Source: Motacilla alba alba (Eukaryota > Chordata > Aves > Passeriformes > Motacillidae). From it: 64,000 nucleotides of DNA. The translations under genes and the position numbers were made by a program. Numbering within the stretch: position 1 is the first letter of the stretch; each line of letters starts with the position of its first letter. A model generated the notes under the pieces. It was not told where the DNA came from and ran no database searches. It saw only the letters and a list, made by a program, of their open reading frames with translations. Below, one piece after another: positions 49,152-61,256 of this stretch. The stretch covers positions 19,460,161-19,524,160 of the forward strand of contig NC_052046.1 of the NCBI RefSeq assembly GCF_015832195.1, written 5' to 3'.

Positions 49152-52100
49152 TGAGAAAAATATTGATATGAGGATGATATGAGATGTTGTTCAGGAAAGA
49201 ATGCTCTTGCAGAAACAAATTTCAGAGTGGAAGTTTTTCAATCTAGAAGGACATCCATAGTTCTGGAAGGGGTCTTTCTAAACACTCTCAAGATGCTCTT
49301 TGACAGCCCATGTATAACAAACACCTTTTCTCAAGACAGATGTTTTGGAGTGAACTCCGCAGAATCATGCTGCTACAGACTTTGGGTGAGTGAGAGGCAT
49401 GTGGCCTGCACTTTTTCTCTGAGTCATGTCAACAAAATGATGTTAATGTGCTGGTGGTATATTGCTCCCCTGAATGGATTGTGAATTATGTTACTTTCTA
49501 TATGGCCCCCTGTAGAGAAAGCCCTTCAAAGACAAGAAATGCATTTAGAAATAAGTTTTCTATTTTGAATCACGGTAACTTGGATCACCTTCTAGACTAA
49601 AACCAGAATTTACCATTTACCAGAAATGTAAACAAAACAGACATCATTACATTCAGCACAGTATAGACATTCAGCACTTGTATATGGTGTAATAAACACT
49701 GCCATTTAGTGTGGAAAAAATTCAGTTCTTTTTTGCCATATGCAGTAACATCAAACAACATTATGTAGCAAGTTTATTGCCTCTGACCTCATGCTTTCTA
49801 AATGGCATCAATAAATACTGAAGATGCCTGTGACATATTTTTGGTATCTCAGATTACACATTTCTATAGTTTAGGGAATGCCTGACCAGGACTGAATTTC
49901 TCTGGCACATCATCTTTTTTTCCAGAATGTAATGTTCTTGGATCTATCCCAAAACATACACAGGGATGGTCCAATGTTGACAGTCTTTTTCTTTTCCATT
50001 GGCAATTTGACTTTTGTTTTGAATGCAAACTTAGTAATATCATCATCTAAGGCTGTTTACTGTTCATCCCTGAAGAAAAGGTAAAGAATGTTCTAGAAAA
50101 TCCCAATCAATTCTAGTAGAGTTAGACAACGTTAAACCAACCTATTTGTTTTGGATACTTCTTTGTCTTTTCTATTTATTGTTATTCAGATTTTTCACAA
50201 AATGGCAAAACACAGTTAAGAACACTCCTATTCTGTGTTCCCAGTTTATTACCATTTCCTGAATGCCCTGTCCTGTTATTCTTGAAGATTCTGAAAAACT
50301 TGATTTGAATATGGGCAGAAAATTACCCTAAGTGGAAGGTTTTGTTAGTTGGAAATCACTTATATTTTAAAGGGCTTAGTCCTGTAAATTATTGAGTGTT
50401 GACAAGTAAGGACCGATGATGTTCAGCTTCCACTGAGGGGCTGAGAACACTTAGTAACTTGCAGTACTCAATCAAAATTAGCAGAGAGAAATAATTTCAA
50501 GTAAAGTGCAAAATACAAAGTAATACCTTCTCTGGCATCTCTATTATTTTATCAATGTTTAAAACCAGAATGCTGTGCGGAAATTATAGCTTTTCAGATA
50601 TATCAACTTTTTTCCAAAGTTTAGACACATTCTTATACTGTGAAATATTTGCCACATTCTGTTCATGCTTGTAAGGTCGTGACTAAGATAAATAGATTTT
50701 AGAGAAACATTAGAGTGGGAGCATGTGGGAGGAATTTAATTCATATTTTTAGCAGAGAGAATTTTAAAATCTTGTTGAATTCTGTGCTCGATTCCATCAG
50801 AAGGGGATATGACAATGGATCCTGTAGAACATATATCCTTATAGAACAAGACAATTAGAATTGGTATGAAATGGAGTATATAATGGAAAGCTAGTGACTA
50901 ACATCTGAGGAAAACAACTTTAAATCCTGACATTTAGAAGCATGGCAAATGGATGCTGATGGCAACAAGATTTTAAATAACTTTGAAAGGTTGTAAGACT
51001 TGGCCCAGTTCCTCTCTGAGCTAGTGACAGGACTCCTACTGCATGTTAATGAGAACTGGATGACACAACAAATCCTGAGGATTTTATCTGGCACACCACG
51101 AGTCCCCACTGTGGCACAGCTCTGCCAGAACCATGTCCTGTGCTGCCTGTTCCTTCAGGACACTGCCACTCCTACTCCCACTGACCTCTGCCTGGTTGCT
51201 TTAGAGACCTGTGGCTGAGCCAAAGCAAGACTATTTTATGTGTATTTCTGCTGCAGTGATAGATTTATTTTTAGGAAGGTGAAGATCATATTTGGAAGGC
51301 ACAAATGAGATATCCATGGGATAGACGATGGTAAGTAATACCTTCTCACTGTGAGAATTGACCAGGAAGAAATAAAGCATCCAGCTGATGCATTTAGGTC
51401 TTTGTCCAAGTTGTTTGAGTGATATAGGTATAATTTGATCCAAAGACAAGCACATCTCTTGGTAAGATAGGAAAGACTACAAGCCTAGGAATAAAAATAT
51501 TTGAAGGGTGAGCTCTTGAGGGACAGCAAGGGATGACTAGGGAAACTGTACAGCCTTATGCAGGAGTCAGGGAGAGGAGTCAAGAAGTCCTAGGATGGGG
51601 AAGGCTGGAGAGGTTATCAACAGGCATGGAAATCAAAAAGTATGAGAGGGTTTGGCAGAAAACATTTCAAGGTTTATGTAACACTATCCTCTGTTGTTTA
51701 CATCCTGTTGTAAAAGAGTAAAGCTGAATTTGGGAGATGACTGTAACATTTAGTAGCTACAAGACAGTGACTTTACTGGAGAATGAACACAGGAAGAAAG
51801 CTGATATTCCAAACTAAATAACTACCTAATCACAAAACCAACAGAAACAGGCCTGCAAATAAATCATACTTTTAAAACATGGCATCATTTTTGCCATGAC
51901 AAGATGTTTCCTGACCCTTTAAATTGTATTAATTGGGTTCCTTAGGAGTCTTTGAGACAAAAACCTCAGAGCTTGACACAGACTCAAAATGCATATTTTT
52001 TCCCATGGCTGCTGGTAGGATGCTCTACAAACTAAACCCCATGTGCAATGTATTGCATATTCATTTTATTTCTTAGCTGGGCTGTGTCATTGACCTCTCT

Positions 52101-53520
52101 CTTCCCTCCCATGTGCTCAATAACACTTCCAGCTTTCCTCAGCCTGGGACTTTGTGTCAACAGCAGCTGCAAAGAGGATGCTTGAGATGATCCTTTGCAG
52201 TCAGCTTTAGAGTCTGGGGTGCTCTTAGGATGAAGGCAATTACTCCATGCCCAGGAACTGACTGTTCCACTCTCTACTAGAACAGTCCATGCACTTTGCC
52301 CCCTTGATGGCTGGCATGGCTTGGGTGCTGCTGTTTGCACTGGAAAGCTGAAAAGAGGAAGGGTGTCCTGCAGCACCTTAGTGCTGAGGTGACTATCCAA
52401 GCATGATGCTTAGTCCGGCTCTTCCCTCAGGCACGATCAGAGCAAGCAGTGTTGTCATGCTGGTTTGTAGACATAATGTATATATTTGAGAAGCAAAAGA
52501 ATGGTTTGTTGTTCAGTACTAGTTATGTGACACTTCCAAGTTCCACTCAGAAGCTGCTGTTAAAGGTTTGCCCATGCAATCTGGAGCTGGAGCCAAGATG
52601 CAACACTCAGGGGTGTTGGACCCACCTGTGCTGTTCCTGTTTTTAACATTCTGTGCCTTTAACTGGATTGATTGCATTCACTCTAAGATCACTAACTGAG
52701 AATACCTGTCAAGCTGTCATGAATGTTTGTAGAGCAGCCATGTTAATCAGCTAGTTTCAGTCTGCTTGTGTACTTACAGCAACATGGTTGCATGACATAC
52801 CTCGCTTAGCATTCATGCAAAAAGTGGCAGGAGCCACAGGGAGAACAGATAAACCTCTTGGGAATACCTGTGAAGTGCTGCAGTGTAGGAAGGACAGTGT
52901 GCTGTTACCCCTGGGAGCAGACAGCAGGCACTTCCAGGAAGTAGGTTTCCTCTCTGGAGGAATTATGTTGGTTGCGTTGGCTTTGTTTGGTTACAAAGGT
53001 ACTGCATCTTCACCCTCCTAGGTGGTGGTGACTCACTGGAAAGGAAGGGCTGAGAAGTCAGGAAAGGAAGTAAAGAAGATCAACAGCAGGATGTCTGCTG
53101 TGCTCTGGCTCCTCTGCACTTAGCTTAACTTTTTAATCCTCATTGCTTTTCCATTGCACATTCATTTCAAATGCAGGCTCAGTGTTTTGAAGGGCATTTT
53201 GTAATGATTTTATCCAGATTCAGATTATTTGCAATCCAAAGGGAAAGCACGCATTCTTTGACAGGCAAATAGAAAACATATTTGAGCACAAATCAAAAGA
53301 ATGACTACAGCCTGCACGTTCTGTACCCATTACTGAATCCCCAAGGCTCTTTCTGTTTGATTAAGTGCTTTTTCTTCTGCTGGCTCTGGTTGGACTGGGT
53401 GTAAACTCAGCAGTGAATTAGAATGGTTAAAATGACATGACATAACATAACCTTCTTGAAAGATTCCATGTTTCAAACTTAGATTCAGGTGAAAGCTACC
53501 AAAGGAACACCTCCCAGTTG
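49152..53520. other. Unique non-coding region
   Basis: No recognised gene or repeat over 4.3 kb. Frames up to 122 codons (minus, 52,032-52,400) have no recognisable domain. Confidence 0.45.
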
Positions 53521-53575
53521 TCTCAAGTAGATCCTTCTTCAAGTAGATCTTTCTCAAGTAGATCTTTCTTTCTTC
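53521..53575. repeat. Short tandem repeat, three copies of a 16-17 bp unit
   Basis: The unit TCAAGTAGATCTTTCT occurs three times in tandem, the first copy with one C for T difference (ATCCTTCT). Units begin at about 53,522, 53,539 and 53,554. Confidence 0.9.
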
Positions 53576-56500
53576 CTCTGTGTTTTTTAGCACATCAGAG
53601 ATTTGTATATCCAAACTCTATAGGTGCTCATATAATTTCAATCCCAAGCAAATTCAGATTCATTGTGTAATGACAAAAGGGTATTTGCACTAAGTGGAGA
53701 GAAAAAGCATTGTTTCCACAGCACTGTTTAGGAGAGAGCATTTCATATCCCATAAAAAAGCATTATCTGAAACTTACTGTGCATGCCAGAAAAAGCAACA
53801 TTGTGCCTTTAAAAGAGATGTCTGATCCCTGAAATCATTTTCTCTCTCTCATTTCCCTGTCCACCAAGTAATTAGTGTTTATCAGCAAACCCACTCAGCC
53901 CCCTAATAAGGACTTAGAGTAAACATCTGACATGCACTGCTTTCAAGATCTTTGTTTAGGCACGTATTGTTCATTTCTGTGTCTTTTGTATACTGCCAAA
54001 AGCAAAGGCAAATTATAGAAGGGATGTTTTACATTACCAGTTGTGGCAGAGTTTATGCCTGTGTATATCTGATCCTCTTTTATTGCATTACAAGTGATAA
54101 ACTGCTGAGCATAGAGAGGTCATTAATGTCACGGCACATTTTCACACTGGATTTTTAATTTTAAATGTATAAGATACAAGATAGCCAGTTGTCAAGTTTC
54201 ATAATCATTTGCAAAAACCTGTGGAAATCTCATATAATAAAAAATTTCCTTCTAATATCATTGCTCAACTAATTTTAAAATATGAACGCCTAGTCTGTTT
54301 GCATTAGGTAAGATCTCTTTCCCTGCCTGCCCAGTTGCACAGTTCAATCACCTGTGTCAGTTTTGGAGTGACTTATCAAGCATACCCCCAATTGCTACAA
54401 ACCAGTGCCAAACAAAACAGCTACACTGAAACCTGTTAAATGTCAGACAACACAGGGGGAGAGAGAGGGAATGGGAAAAAAACCCATGAAAATAGAAAAA
54501 AGCCAGGTGCAGATGTTCCTGTAAAAGACATGTCTATCTGAGTGCACCACTGTCCTTGTCACACTTCTCTGTCTTGGGAGAGCTTGATAAAATCAATATA
54601 GAACTTTGAAGGTGGAAAAAAATAACATAGGGACTATGTGCCTTTTTTGTCTTGGACTTTAGATTTCTTTGCTGCGCGACAGGACCTGCTGTCATATACA
54701 CTACTTGCTTAATCTGACAGAAGAAGCTAAAACTCCAAGCATAAATCTATCAATGAAGCAACTTGTTGCCTTGCCTTCCAGCTCTAGAGCTTGGAAACAA
54801 CAGCCAGATTTCAGAGCTTACTGAGGAAAAAAAAGTGAGAGAGGAAATGTTTACAGCCAAGGCTGTGTCTCAGTCTAATATCACCCTGAGAGCTGAACCA
54901 TCAGCACAGCTGAGGTGGCTTAACATTTCCTAGCCAAGGTACCGGTTTTCAGCCTCTCATAGCTGAAGATATGTGGATGCCTTATTGTGCTCAGTTTTAA
55001 GCAGGTGAAGGGCAATATTTAAAGATGTTGTCTTTTTCTTGGCAGGCCTTTTCAATAATCTTGACCCCTAGATTGCAGGACTGGAACAATATACAACTTC
55101 ATGGCTTCTTCAGAGGACCACTTCCAACATGCCAAAAGTGATTTTTCACCTTCTCTGTGGGGTCACCTCATTCCTTCCACCGAGAGAGAGAAGGTTTACC
55201 TAATTTCAAGCTCTACAGAACCAGATCAGTATTTCCTTTTCCACAGCAGCTGTGCTTTGGAAATAGCTGTTGCAATAGTCAGGGCATCTGTCCCTGCTGC
55301 TCCCCAGCTGGGATCTTCATCTGGTCCCTGGGGAGGCAGAGGGTGGGTGGTGGCAGAGACCCCAAGGACCCAGGACTCCATGTTGCACAGCCACATTCTG
55401 CACACCCTGTGTGTGGGAGAGGATGTAGCCACATATCAGCAGTCAGCTCAGCAGCTGCAGGTGGGGTTTGAATGATTTCACTGTTTTTTATCTTGCTCCT
55501 TATGCAGTGCAGCTGGGCTGCTTCACAGAGGATGCAAGGTCTTACTGCTTCCATCCTGTGAGTGTAGAAGGACATTGGTGTTAATTACGGTGCAGGACAC
55601 GGGAAATGTGTGGTGTGCAGCCTCCAGGATGTTGCAAGACATTGTGCATTTACCCTTTTTTGTCACTTTCTGTGGCTGCACCAATCCTTATCAGCCCAGC
55701 TGCACAGCTTTCCAGGAAGGGAAATGATGACAGGCTATTTGCAGGGGTGTATTGTGTCATCTTCAACTCCACTTCAGAATCACACTTCCCTGGGTGTTAC
55801 ATCCCATTTCCAAGTCCTTCTTCCCCTTTTATCACATCCTGGTTCCCTGTATGACTCTGCACCTACTTGCTGTTATGTGTCACCTACACTACAATGCTGC
55901 ATTGTCATGCCCCAGTTGTGTGTCTGGCAGCAGCTGAGTCTCACCACCTCAAAGCACAGTGCCTGCTAACTGTCCAGATATTTGACCTGCTGCCCAGACT
56001 GGTTTGGCATTCTGCGCTCACCTTCATGCTGTCCCATCCCAACTTTCCCAGTAGCCAGCTTGGATGTGCCTGACTGACACAACAGGCTCAGCACCTGGTG
56101 TAGCTACAGCATACACATACTTCCCTCTAAAAAAGTCTAGCAGCACAACCAAAGAAAATTAGTGCTTAAAATAAGTTTACTACTATGATCATTTTCTTCT
56201 AGCCCTTAACCACCTTATTTTCCCCCAGGGTCCATTGGTTTGCATGTTTATTGAAGGATCCCCGAGACTTCAATCCTCTCCCCAAAAGGTGCTCTGGCTG
56301 GGAGTGGGGGTTCTGCCAAAGTCAGTTATCAGTCTTATCTCCTTGTGCTCCCTCAGCTGATGTTCAGGCAAGACAGTGACAGCTGGCCTGGTATTAGTTC
56401 CATCAGGCATCTAGAAATCTTCAATTTTCCATCTGGAAAAACTCACTTCTTCCCAGAATTTTAAGGTGAAACTTCTTCAGTTTTGGGTGCCAATTCACAC

Positions 56501-57328
56501 CAAACCACTGCTTCTCTTTCCAAATCAAAAGTGAGCAAATATTTGGTGGTGAATAGTTTATTTGATAATTGTTGCTTCCTCCCCTACTGAAGCTCAAAGT
56601 GAATTCAGTTCTTACTAGTGATGTACCTTCAACATACTCAGTGTCCCATGGTGGGAGGCCCAAAAGCAAGTTGTTAAGCTGTGGAGGCAAATGTCCTGTC
56701 CCTTTCCAGAGATGACTCATACCAAATTTATTTGCAGAGTTGTACTCTTTCATGTGAAAGTGAGCCTTGTTCCTTTTGGCAGCTAAAAACGCTCTTCCTC
56801 ACAGCCTCCTTCCCCATCTCCTGCCTCCTAGCTGCTGTTTCCAGCTGAATTAGGCAGGCCATGCTTTCTGTCCTAGAGGAATGTTTTGTAATGCTTTCCA
56901 TCATTGCTGGACTCAATGCAAAGAGACCACACTTAATAGGAAAGAAACCCAGCCCTGCATGGAGTTGAACTGCTGGTTTATAGAGAAAGCTGAGGTCCTT
57001 TGGGTAGAGAAACACCATGAAAATATAAGATCATAATCCTTGTCACCATTAAACACACAAAGCATGAAAATTAATATTTCCCTCCATATAATAAAATTAC
57101 TCTTTTGTGGCAGAGCAGTGCAGCATATCTTCTTAAGAACACTACACTTATCAGTTTATTAGACAGTTGCAGTAGCAAGTGGTTAAGGAAGGAATAAAGA
57201 GGGAGACTCTTTTGTCTGTTGCACTGTCGGGAGGACAGAAAGATGGAGTGGGGCAAAAGGGAGAGAAGGAGAGTTTCTCTTGCTGCACTGTGAAAAGGTG
57301 CTTGTGCCCATATTCATCCTAAAGTACA
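53576..57328. other. Unique region, partly resembling conserved non-coding DNA, partly GC-richer
   Basis: 53,740-54,480 is AT-rich, non-repetitive and dense in TAATTA/ATTTGCA/CATTAATG-type words. 55,100-56,080 is GC-richer and holds overlapping frames (up to 124 codons) in several registers, with no recognised domain. No transposon was recognised. 57,060-57,328 leads into the LTR that follows. Confidence 0.4.
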
Positions 57329-57334
57329 CAGGAC

Positions 57335-57629
57335 TGTCACTTTGATTTTCTAAGACTTTGCTAAGCCTTCTGATGTTTACATTCTTGTAACAAACTTTCT
57401 CACACACAGTTCTGTAAACAACCTATGTTTTGCATTCTTTCATGGAGGAGGAGAGAATTGATGGACTCTTGGTCTGTCCAGTGTCATTGGAGAGGTGGCA
57501 CTGTCACCCTCCAATCTACTGTCACTTTTGGAAAACTATAAATGTTAGAGTCAGAAAATAAAGGTCCCTCTTTTTGTTCACCTGGAGAGCAGCAGTGTCC
57601 GTGTCGTCTTTTCGTGTCGTATTACGACA
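57335..57629 (+). mobile_element. Short solo LTR of an endogenous retrovirus with 6-bp target-site duplication
   Basis: This 295-bp block begins TGTCACTTTG and ends TATTACGACA, giving TG...CA termini. It is flanked by exact CAGGAC repeats at 57,329-57,334 and 57,630-57,635 (identity extends leftward by ACA to 9 bp). Promoter landmarks are in order: CCAAT 57,511-57,515, TATAAA 57,537-57,542, and AATAAA 57,557-57,562 only about 20 bp later. A U5-like tail with CGTGTCGT repeats follows. The very short TATA-to-poly(A) spacing implies a short R region. The 6-bp duplication fits class II (ERVK/beta-like) elements. No internal viral sequence is present. The intact duplication suggests a fairly recent insertion. 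Confidence 0.85.
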
Positions 57630-57635
57630 CAGGAC

Positions 57636-58439
57636 CATCTGTCTTCTATGTTTCCCCAGGGTAATAAAAGAGAACAAGTTTCCTCCCAGATGCCTGCATA
57701 GACTGGCAAAGTACAGGAAATGTGGAAAAAGAGGATGAGAGCAGCTTCTCTGGCTGGTGCCTCCCCATTCCGACAAGCAGCAGTGAGGGAGCTGAGGGAA
57801 TAGAATTCTTTCTGGCAGCTTCAGTAGGGCCTACAAAAACACCCCAGAACATCAGATCTTAATTGTCTTGGGGCTTACTATTCAAATGCATTGCTGAAAG
57901 TGAAAAAAAGTTTCTCTTCCTCCCTACTTTTTCTCTTCCCACTCTCAAATTTCTGATCTTGAGATACTTTTCTTTTACCCTATATTGTAAATTATGACTA
58001 ACAACACCATGTAAGAATGTGAAGAAAGTAAATTTAGAAGAAAAAGATCATCCTAACATCAAAACTTGATGGTAAAATAGCATTCTAAAAATATATTTTT
58101 TCATGTATATGGTTTACAACACCAGAGAAATTGTAGATATTAACTGATGATACATGTGTACAAGCATATAAATATACATGACTGGGCAGCTGTTTAGTTA
58201 TGTCTGAAGGGATTGCTCACCACTAACAAAAAAACCAGAAGACTGGCAACTGTTCTTGTGATCTCTCACATAAATTAAAACTACATCGGTGAAAACTGTC
58301 CATGTTTGGATTGAATGTATATCTCTTAATTGTTTACATTTTATGTTTTCTCTAAGAGTAATCAAAAACCAGAATAATTTCAAGTTAGGCAACTTATTAT
58401 GTAGGTAATTGTAATAGAATAATGGAATAATCAGCTCTC
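57636..58439. other. Unique non-coding sequence
   Basis: Nothing recognised. AT content rises toward the AT-rich island that follows. Confidence 0.5.
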
Positions 58440-58700
58440 ATGGTATAACATTTTCTTATTTTAGTAAATATTAATATCTTATTGCTGTATATTATATATT
58501 GATAATAATGTTAAATCACATACTATAAAATAATAACTATAATATTATTTATTAATAATATATAATAAATATTTGTTGCTATTAGCAAATTATTCAATTA
58601 TAATTATTCTCAAGAATAATTTTAACAGAATAATGGAATAATAAATTATTCCAGTAATTCTTGTTACACTGAAATAAAATATAATAATTTCCTATGACTA
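58440..58700. repeat. AT-rich low-complexity island
   Basis: About 260 bp made almost only of A and T, with many ATTAAT, TATTATATATT and AATAATA units and several local inverted repeats. No frame or transposon is apparent. Such islands are prone to unwinding and may serve as matrix-attachment-type DNA, but that is only a possibility. Confidence 0.8.
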
Positions 58701-60623
58701 CAAAGGAAGTAGACTTGATGCCATGAATGAGCATTTTGTCCGAGATCTGGTTTTTAATTTCTTTGTTTTCTGCTGGTTCCTATCTTGTGATAGGTGGACT
58801 ATAGGGGGCTTGGACTGGTCAAACAGCTTGTCTTGTGGTCAGCTGCCTCATTGGTTGCACATCAAATGCCCTGCCAAGGTTGGTGATGATTCTACTGAGA
58901 AGGAACAGCTTCATCAGTGACTGCATAAGAGCCTGGGGATTTGCTCTGGATTACAGGCAAGTGTCACCTCAGATATATAAAATATGTACACATTTCTTCA
59001 ATAGTCTCAGGTGTTGCCATTTACAGCCTTTCCTGCTAAGCCTGTTAAATCTGTATATTTATGAAGTAATTGTCACCATACAAGGGATGCAACTCTACAG
59101 TCACTCTTCTTCTCTCACTGTCCTCTCAGTCTGTGGATCTGGCAGGTGGATAAAACAAATCCTCCAGGTGAGAGCATGCAGATCACAATCCCTGCCAGGC
59201 TCCTTGAACCACATCTATTCTTCCACCAAATCAATTATCCTGTGATGTAGCAAGTGTCCAGGAAAATCTACCCCACAAAAAGACTGAAAGACCTATCACA
59301 AAAATAGTGAGACCCAAGAATACCTCTCAGACACTTTCAGTATTTGTGACCCACAACAAGCAACATGGATGGAGAACAGAACAAGGGTAAAAAGGCTTTT
59401 CTAGAACGTGGGAAAGGGGAGATAAGTCAGAGTGACAAAAAATGGCATTTTTCTACTCTCATAGAAGAGAGGACTGCTCTTCAAACTTCAACTCCACATC
59501 AGTCAGCGGCAAATTTCATTGGTAAGATATTGCCAAAACTCAATCCCAGCACTTCCCATATCCACGTGGATGGGCTGGCAGGTAACATAGGTATGCATGT
59601 CTTATGTACTGTCTTATTTATTGTAAAAACTATGTAATTGGTTTCTATCTGCATTGAGCTCTTTACTGAGCTCCTTACTCTTGAAGCCCTTATGAGGGTT
59701 GTAGCAATAGGAATATTGGACATTTCAGTGATGCCTTTTCTTACTTGCCTACGTAGTCTTCTCTGATATACCTGCTTTCAGATTTCAAGTCTTTCCCTCC
59801 CTTTGAATCACAGCTTTGTGTGACATGTTTCAAGGCAAATGTTCAATCAATGCAAATTTTCTTTAACTCAGTTGCCGCTAACAGGAGAGGTGGTTGGTTC
59901 ACACATCTCTGCAAAATCTGAGACTTGGAGCATTATTCTAGAGACTCTGGTGATTCAGGAGTCTGTGTGTGCAGGGAGTCCTAAATTTTGTGAGAAGCTT
60001 TCTGTTTTTCAGAGTGCAGGCAGAGGGGTTGCAAAAGTGGACCAACCCTTTAAATAAAGTTGACTGAAGCCACCTTTGATTGATAATAAACATAAAGAAG
60101 ATCAATAGGTCTAAGTAGTGGTGCCTAAAACCTGCACAAAAGGTGTTTCAGAGGTTTTACTTTGAGCTGAGCATGTAGGTGTCACTAACCTCTCTATGCT
60201 GCTGCCTCAGGCCTAAAATGCAAACTTAGGTGGACCCTGTTTCAACCCCATGTCACATCATGACAGATACAAGTCTTCCATAAGGTCTTTATGTTCATTG
60301 TCCAGTGCTGAAATAATTCCTGGGAATTGAGGTTAGAGAGGTGATGCCACCACTTCACCCAAGTATTTCTACCTAATCTCAGCTCCCTCTCTGAGTTAAC
60401 TGGTGAGCTTGTGCTATCCCTCAAAGGCACTCTTTCCCATGAAGCTCAGTTCTGTTCTCAACAAAATATTAATAAATAGGTAGGAATGTGCATAATTTTT
60501 AGAGTTACAGAATAAGGAGATTAATAAAGAATGACATCTGTAGTGTACACGCAACTGTTTCTGCCATCTTCCATGCGATCCCTGTACAATTGCCCAAGCA
60601 CTTGCACAAGTGCAAAGCAAGTC
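58701..60623. other. Unique non-coding region
   Basis: No recognised gene or repeat. The 136-codon + frame at 58,835-59,245 has no recognised domain. Confidence 0.45.
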
Positions 60624-60810
60624 ATGCTGTGTGGGGAATGGGGGTGGAAGAACTGGCAGGGAGATGCCTTGGGAAAGTTCTGTTGTCTAAATCAGACTGA
60701 GTTGCCATGGTAACCTCCCATAATCCTTCACAACTGTTATGCTAATGCGCAGGGGAATGACGTGTGTGTTATACACACCCCTTTCTAGAACATTCTTGGT
60801 GTTTTGATCT

Positions 60811-60956
60811 CCCATTGGTTACTCTGTTGGAGCCACCCCCTCCTCGTTCCCCATTGGATGGTTTTCAATCACCCCACCTTTGCTCCTCCTCCTGCACCCT
60901 TTCCCATTGGATCGTTCATACTGTAACCCCACCTACCTACGGCTGTTTATATACCC
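60811..60956 (+). promoter_or_regulatory. LTR core promoter: three inverted CCAAT boxes and a TATA box
   Basis: Three CCCATTGG-type sites (NF-Y-type motif, inverted) are spaced about 40-55 bp apart and end about 36 bp before TTTATATACC. This is the standard spacing of a polymerase II promoter. Transcription would start near 60,980 and run rightward, with the LTR's own poly(A) signal about 70-100 bp further on. Confidence 0.6.
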
Positions 60957-61048
60957 TGGACCTTCCTTCAACTATTGGACTTTTTCTCTGGTGCCCTCCT
61001 GTGTAGTTGTGTACCTGCTTTTGGATCCTGCCTGTTCTTCTTCCCTAC

Positions 61049-61054
61049 AATAAA
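61049..61054 (+). terminator. LTR poly(A) signal AATAAA
   Basis: A canonical hexamer about 95 bp after the LTR TATA box, where an R-region poly(A) signal should lie. Confidence 0.6.
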
Positions 61055-61256
61055 CACATTGGAATTATCCACGACTGAGTCACTTCCTTCACCCTGGTGA
61101 GCAGATATTTTCCATCCAGGACTGGGCAGAAGGTGGGCTGAGGGGAAGCTCTATAGGGCAAGGGCATGCTCCTCATCCCTCTGGCGTCCTGCCAGCACCG
61201 GCCCAGGGTTTTCCACGGTGGACAGAGTGGGAACTGAATCTCCTGCCGCAATGCTG

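Larger units (their letters stand above)
60630..61250 (+). mobile_element. 621-bp solo LTR of an endogenous retrovirus with 6-bp target-site duplication
   Basis: The block begins TGTGGGGAATGG and ends CTCCTGCCGCA, so it has TG...CA termini. It is flanked by exact ATGCTG repeats at 60,624-60,629 and 61,251-61,256. All LTR landmarks are visible in sense order on the + strand: three inverted CCAAT boxes (CCCATTGG-type, near 60,811-60,818, 60,850-60,857 and 60,904-60,911), a TATA box (60,947-60,955), and a poly(A) signal AATAAA at 61,049-61,054. A GC-richer U5 follows. No gag/pol/env or partner LTR adjoins it, so it is a solo LTR. The 6-bp duplication indicates a class II (ERVK/beta-like) element. 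Flanks and motifs are intact, so it is probably one of the younger insertions here. The frames inside it are incidental. Confidence 0.9.

Noticed and set aside
55101..55475. 124-codon frame, plus several overlapping frames up to 56,073
   Set aside because: Frames occur in all registers and both strands of a GC-richer patch, with no domain or splice context.
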